DNA of 64,000 nt. Source: Sitta carolinensis (lineage: Eukaryota > Chordata > Aves > Passeriformes > Sittidae). A program made the translations under genes and the position numbers. A model generated the notes under the pieces. It saw nothing but the letters and a program-made list of their open reading frames with translations, ran no database searches and was not told the origin of the DNA. Below, in pieces: positions 60,251 through 64,000 of the stretch (position 1 is its first letter; the number at the start of each line of letters is the position of its first letter). Where the stretch lies: assembly GCA_032173965.1 (NCBI GenBank), contig CM063283.1, forward strand, positions 84,960,243 through 85,024,242. Direction: 5' to 3'.

Positions 60251-63200
60251 CTCAGGGACAGGAGAACTGGCCTGTCATGTCTGGAGAAGTCCAGCTATGA
60301 CCCTAAAAGGGAATTACTCCACAATAGCCTTCTGTCTGGTAGAAACAAAGCAATGCTTTAATGGAAGGGAAAGGCACACAAGTTCTTTGCAGAATGCCAA
60401 CCTCACTCAGCTGTGCAACAGCACACCTAATGCTTACTCCTAATGCATGCAGTGTACCCCCAAAAAGACTCTCCTTTCACAGCAGCCAGGTTCACTGGCC
60501 TGATAAATCTGTGTTCAGCACAGGCCTGAGGTCAGGAAGCAGTCTCTTAGCTATGCTTGAGATCTCTCCCTCCCCACAAATGGCCCTTTTTATCCAGGGA
60601 ATCGGTCTATCCCTGCAGCAATTATAACTGCCCAAAATCAGATGAGTATTATGGTGCTTCAAGCACCTTTCTGAACAGGAGCCAAAGCTCATGATATTGA
60701 TAGGAAAATTATAGTTCTTTCATTCATTCTCTTTCTCATTTTATTGCAGAAACAGGAAGAGCTCAGAGTTAAGTCCTATTCCATAGCACTTAAATTTCCA
60801 GACAAAATAGTTATGGATGTCACAGTCTGAATTCAGCAGAATTAAATTAATCAAGGTTTTAAACAGAGTCAAAATATAAAAACCCCTATAGATAACTGTT
60901 TTGGAGGAAACATACTGAAAATTTAAGATACTAAATATATACTCACCTGCTGCTTAAGAAAAACTGATCACATAACAGTGCAAATCAGAAATCACAGCTC
61001 TGTGCAGTGCAACTGATTTTTAAGCAGTGCAGATACTCTGAAACAATTTTCTTACGAAAGATGCCATCACCAGGAGGCAAAACAGTGCAGAGAATCTACT
61101 CATAGAAAAATTTGTGGTTTAGATAGCCCTAGACTAATTTTTTTACTATATAGATTCAGCTTTGCAAAACAAGTGGTGGATTCCACTTCTGTGCATCTTT
61201 TCCTATAGATTCTTCCAAATGGTCTTAATGTTCAGCCATGCAACATGCTGCAATAGGAGATATTAGAGAAAACAGAGAAAGCTTGGCAAGATGAAAAGTG
61301 TGGAAAATATACACTTTTACTAGTGAGGCCCTTAATATAGGCAAAGAGAAATTAAAAGACAAGTATGGTCAATTTGAGAAGAAATAGAGAACTGCTGTGC
61401 CCAAAAGAGAGAGGAAGAAGGAAATAATTTCAGGATTCACGTAAAAGTTAGAAAAAAGATGCAGATGGGAGCAATGCCGTAGGAAATGCTGATTCCACAG
61501 AGAGCACAAACTGGACACCTCTCCTCTCTTTTAACATTTCCTTCAGTCATGTCTTGAACAGCAAGAACAGGTGAGTAGTAAAGTAGATTTAAGTGGGGTA
61601 GAGAAAATCCACTCCATAGTGTTAAAAATAACCTGTCACATCTTCCTATTGTCTAAACTGGCATAACTCCACCACCTTTATTTTATGCCAGCTTAAGACC
61701 TGGCAAAATGCAATAAGAAGGCGGCAGTTCCTCTTACACGTTTCACTTTGTCCTGCAGGCAGGCTTCAGCAAACGCTGTGTCTATTCAAGGGGGACACAC
61801 TTAATGAGGGATTTAATCTTCCTGATGAATACAGAAGGATGCCAAAATGCCAAACTTGTCAAACACACCTTGCAACAAAACACACTGTTAAAAATTTGCT
61901 TTACTTGGCTATATACTTGTAAAACCATGTAAAACAGACAGCTCCAAATTGCCTGACTTCAACCACTGGAAGTCAAACACTGCTGTCCAAATCCCTTTGC
62001 AAAGGTGTAGTATTACAGTAATTGAGATGGTCTGTAATCTGCTCACATCTCCGCTCACATCAGTGACACAGTGCCGAGAAGTCTCCCGGTTGTTCAGCCG
62101 CAGAAGGAGCTGCGTGAAGCACTGATTCACGCTGATGAATTGTAACCAAGCAACACCACCAGCATCACTCCAGCCCATTGTTCAACTGAGCTGGGGAGAA
62201 TAGCAGCAGAACAGCACTGAAAAAACCTGCCAAACTCCAGCTTCAATTAAAGGATACCAACCCTCTAACACTAGGCATAGTAAATTCTTTAACCAAAATT
62301 TAACAGAAATAAACTGTTACTTCCCTCTCAGTAAAGATAATGACGTGCCTGAAGGCAGCAAATTAATTTCTGTGTGTTCAGGACCTCTCGTAAATCATCT
62401 TTACAAAAGAAAGAGTTGAAGTTTACTTTACATGAAAAATGCAGAGCAATGAATTATTCATCTGAGCAGAGGGACAGAAAAACTGCCTTTTTGTTAGTTT
62501 GGCTATTAGACGCTGAGGGAAACTAAAGAAAACTTTCTCAGATACAGTAACTAATCAATAACAACACAGATGAAATGGAAAGGAAATAGATATTTGAAAA
62601 TTTTGTTCAGTGAGATTTGGCAACTTTTTCCCATGTCAATGTCCGAAAAAAACAGTTAACGCATAAAATACTGCTACTGCATCATCACTCATGTGAACCT
62701 TGTTATCAACAGAGGCATTAAAAAATCTTTTCATTTTATTGCAGTTAAGTGGTAGGATTATTTGTTCTGTTTAATGCCACAGGCCTAGATATCAAGAACA
62801 AAATCCACTGCAAAATTATCCACAGTTGCCTTTTATGGAAAGAAGATGACACAGTCCTCAACAAAACTGTTGGTTACTAGATGTTTTTACAATGTTCAAC
62901 ACTACCCCATTTTACCAGAAAAAAAAATCATGTATAATTAAGAATACGATACCAAATTGACTTGTTTTTATAACATAAAAGACAGGCTAGCAACTGTAGG
63001 CATTTCTCAGAGCATAAAAACCAAAAGCACTGACCTGTAAAATAGAAATAGTAATAACATCTGCTAGACTTCTGGGCTCTGAAATCACATTCCCTGAGAG
63101 CAAGTTTCCTAAAGAAAGGCTGGGCACTTATGTAAGATACCAATTCCCTTTTCAATGTACAATGTTTCTCTTTTGAAATTTTATGTAAAAGCCTAAGTAC

Positions 63201-63300
63201 AAATCCACACACATCTTTCTTCTGCAGGAATTAATGTAGTAGGGCAAAGTAACCAAATGCCATGGCATTGGCATAAAAACAGATTTATCAATGTCTTTCA
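60251..63300. other. Non-coding DNA, no gene seen
   Basis: AT-rich sequence without supported genes. A short CpG-bearing patch lies at about 62040-62130 (CCGAGAAGTCTCCCGGTTG), inside an unrecognised 89-codon minus-strand frame. Confidence 0.5.
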
Positions 63301-63312
63301 GAATTTATGATA

Positions 63313-63466
63313 ACATAGAATGGTTTAGGTTGGAAGGGACTCTAAAGCTCATCTAGTTCCAACCTCCTTGCCATGGGCAGGGGTACCTTTCACTTGATGA
63401 GGCTGCTCAAAGCCCCATCCAACCTGGCCTTGAACACTTCCAGGGATGGGGTGACCACAATTTATA
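63313..63466 (-). mobile_element. CR1 LINE 3'-end fragment
   Basis: In antisense: ATAGAATGGTTTAGGTTGGA, AGCTCATCTAGTTCCAACCT, CCATGGGCAGGGGTACC, GGCTGCTCAAAGCCCCATCC and CCTTGAACACTTCCAGGGAT. Closely matches the common bird CR1 3' end; truncated at the 5' side. Confidence 0.93.
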
Positions 63467-64000
63467 TTAGATCACCTTGTTCGCTTACTTCCATGCTTAT
63501 CTTCCTAGTCCCTCTCTACAAATGAGGTTCCTAGAGGTGGTCCTCTCCTAGAGGTTTCAATCCCATCATGAGGGATCAAGCACTTCTGTATTCACTATTC
63601 TATGTGGAGTATCACCAGGATCTCTCAGAGGCAGGAATGCTGCTGCATAGGCTCTGTCTGCTTGATAGTTTAGGGTCCTTCTTATAAGTCCTCAACATTG
63701 CCTTTGACACTACACAGGACTCCTTATAAACTCAAAGCCTGCTTCCCCATAGTATGAGTTCCCACCAACTTTCTTTCAATGTGAGCAGATATTTAAAGCA
63801 GAACTTGGTCTCATCTTCTTTCCCTTCATATGTTTGCCAGATGGCTTTATTTAATGTCTGTTCTCTGGATCAGCTCTTAGATTGATATTTTTTTCCTTTA
63901 CATTTGCCATCTGCTGGTCCAAACAGCTGAATGATACACTTACTTTTCAATCTCATGGCATAAATTCATTCTTGCTGTCAACTTGGCATCCAAAATAGTA

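Overview
This is a stretch of vertebrate, almost certainly avian, nuclear DNA. The evidence is a single multi-exon gene with long introns and GT-AG junctions, many truncated CR1 retroposons whose 3' ends carry the bird-type ATTCTRTG-like tail, and several solo-LTR-like pieces. There are no bacterial genes, operons or CRISPR arrays. I cannot name the species; the LTR content would suit a passerine, but that is a guess.

The only gene I can support lies on the minus strand between about 41.56 and 16.05 kb. Ten coding exons join in frame with matching splice phases. They give one uninterrupted 962-residue reading frame that ends in a stop at 16054-16056. Its landmarks are a Lys-rich KKKSKFKSFKKFFGKKKRKE block near the start, a SRALSHDSIF motif, an SSEDDGLPRSPPE block, an LDNSAAKHKL block, one huge 1,576-bp Ser/Glu-rich exon, and two PAW/PSW...A+xK motifs ending in AWSDMPQIIK. 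These place it in the CRACD (KIAA1211) family of actin-capping-protein regulators. Its length and motif order fit CRACDL (KIAA1211L) best. The first coding exon has its own splice acceptor, so untranslated 5' exons and the promoter must lie further upstream, probably beyond this window.

Layout: 1-16.05 kb is downstream intergenic DNA with two LTR-like pieces and CR1 remnants. From 16.05 to 41.56 kb is the CRACDL gene; its introns hold an exact 113-bp tandem duplication just upstream of an acceptor, a (TA)n tract, a GAAA/GCAA-rich microsatellite and CR1 scraps. From 41.56 to 64 kb is probably 5' intron of CRACDL. It holds a decayed retroviral pol fragment between two copies of a 24-bp repeat, long G and T homopolymers, a minus-strand solo LTR at about 54 kb, another LTR-like piece at about 60 kb, and several CR1 copies.

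I found no convincing undescribed multi-gene system. The items most worth checking are the perfect tandem duplication next to the exon-8 acceptor, the repeat-flanked pol fragment, and the complete gene model itself.
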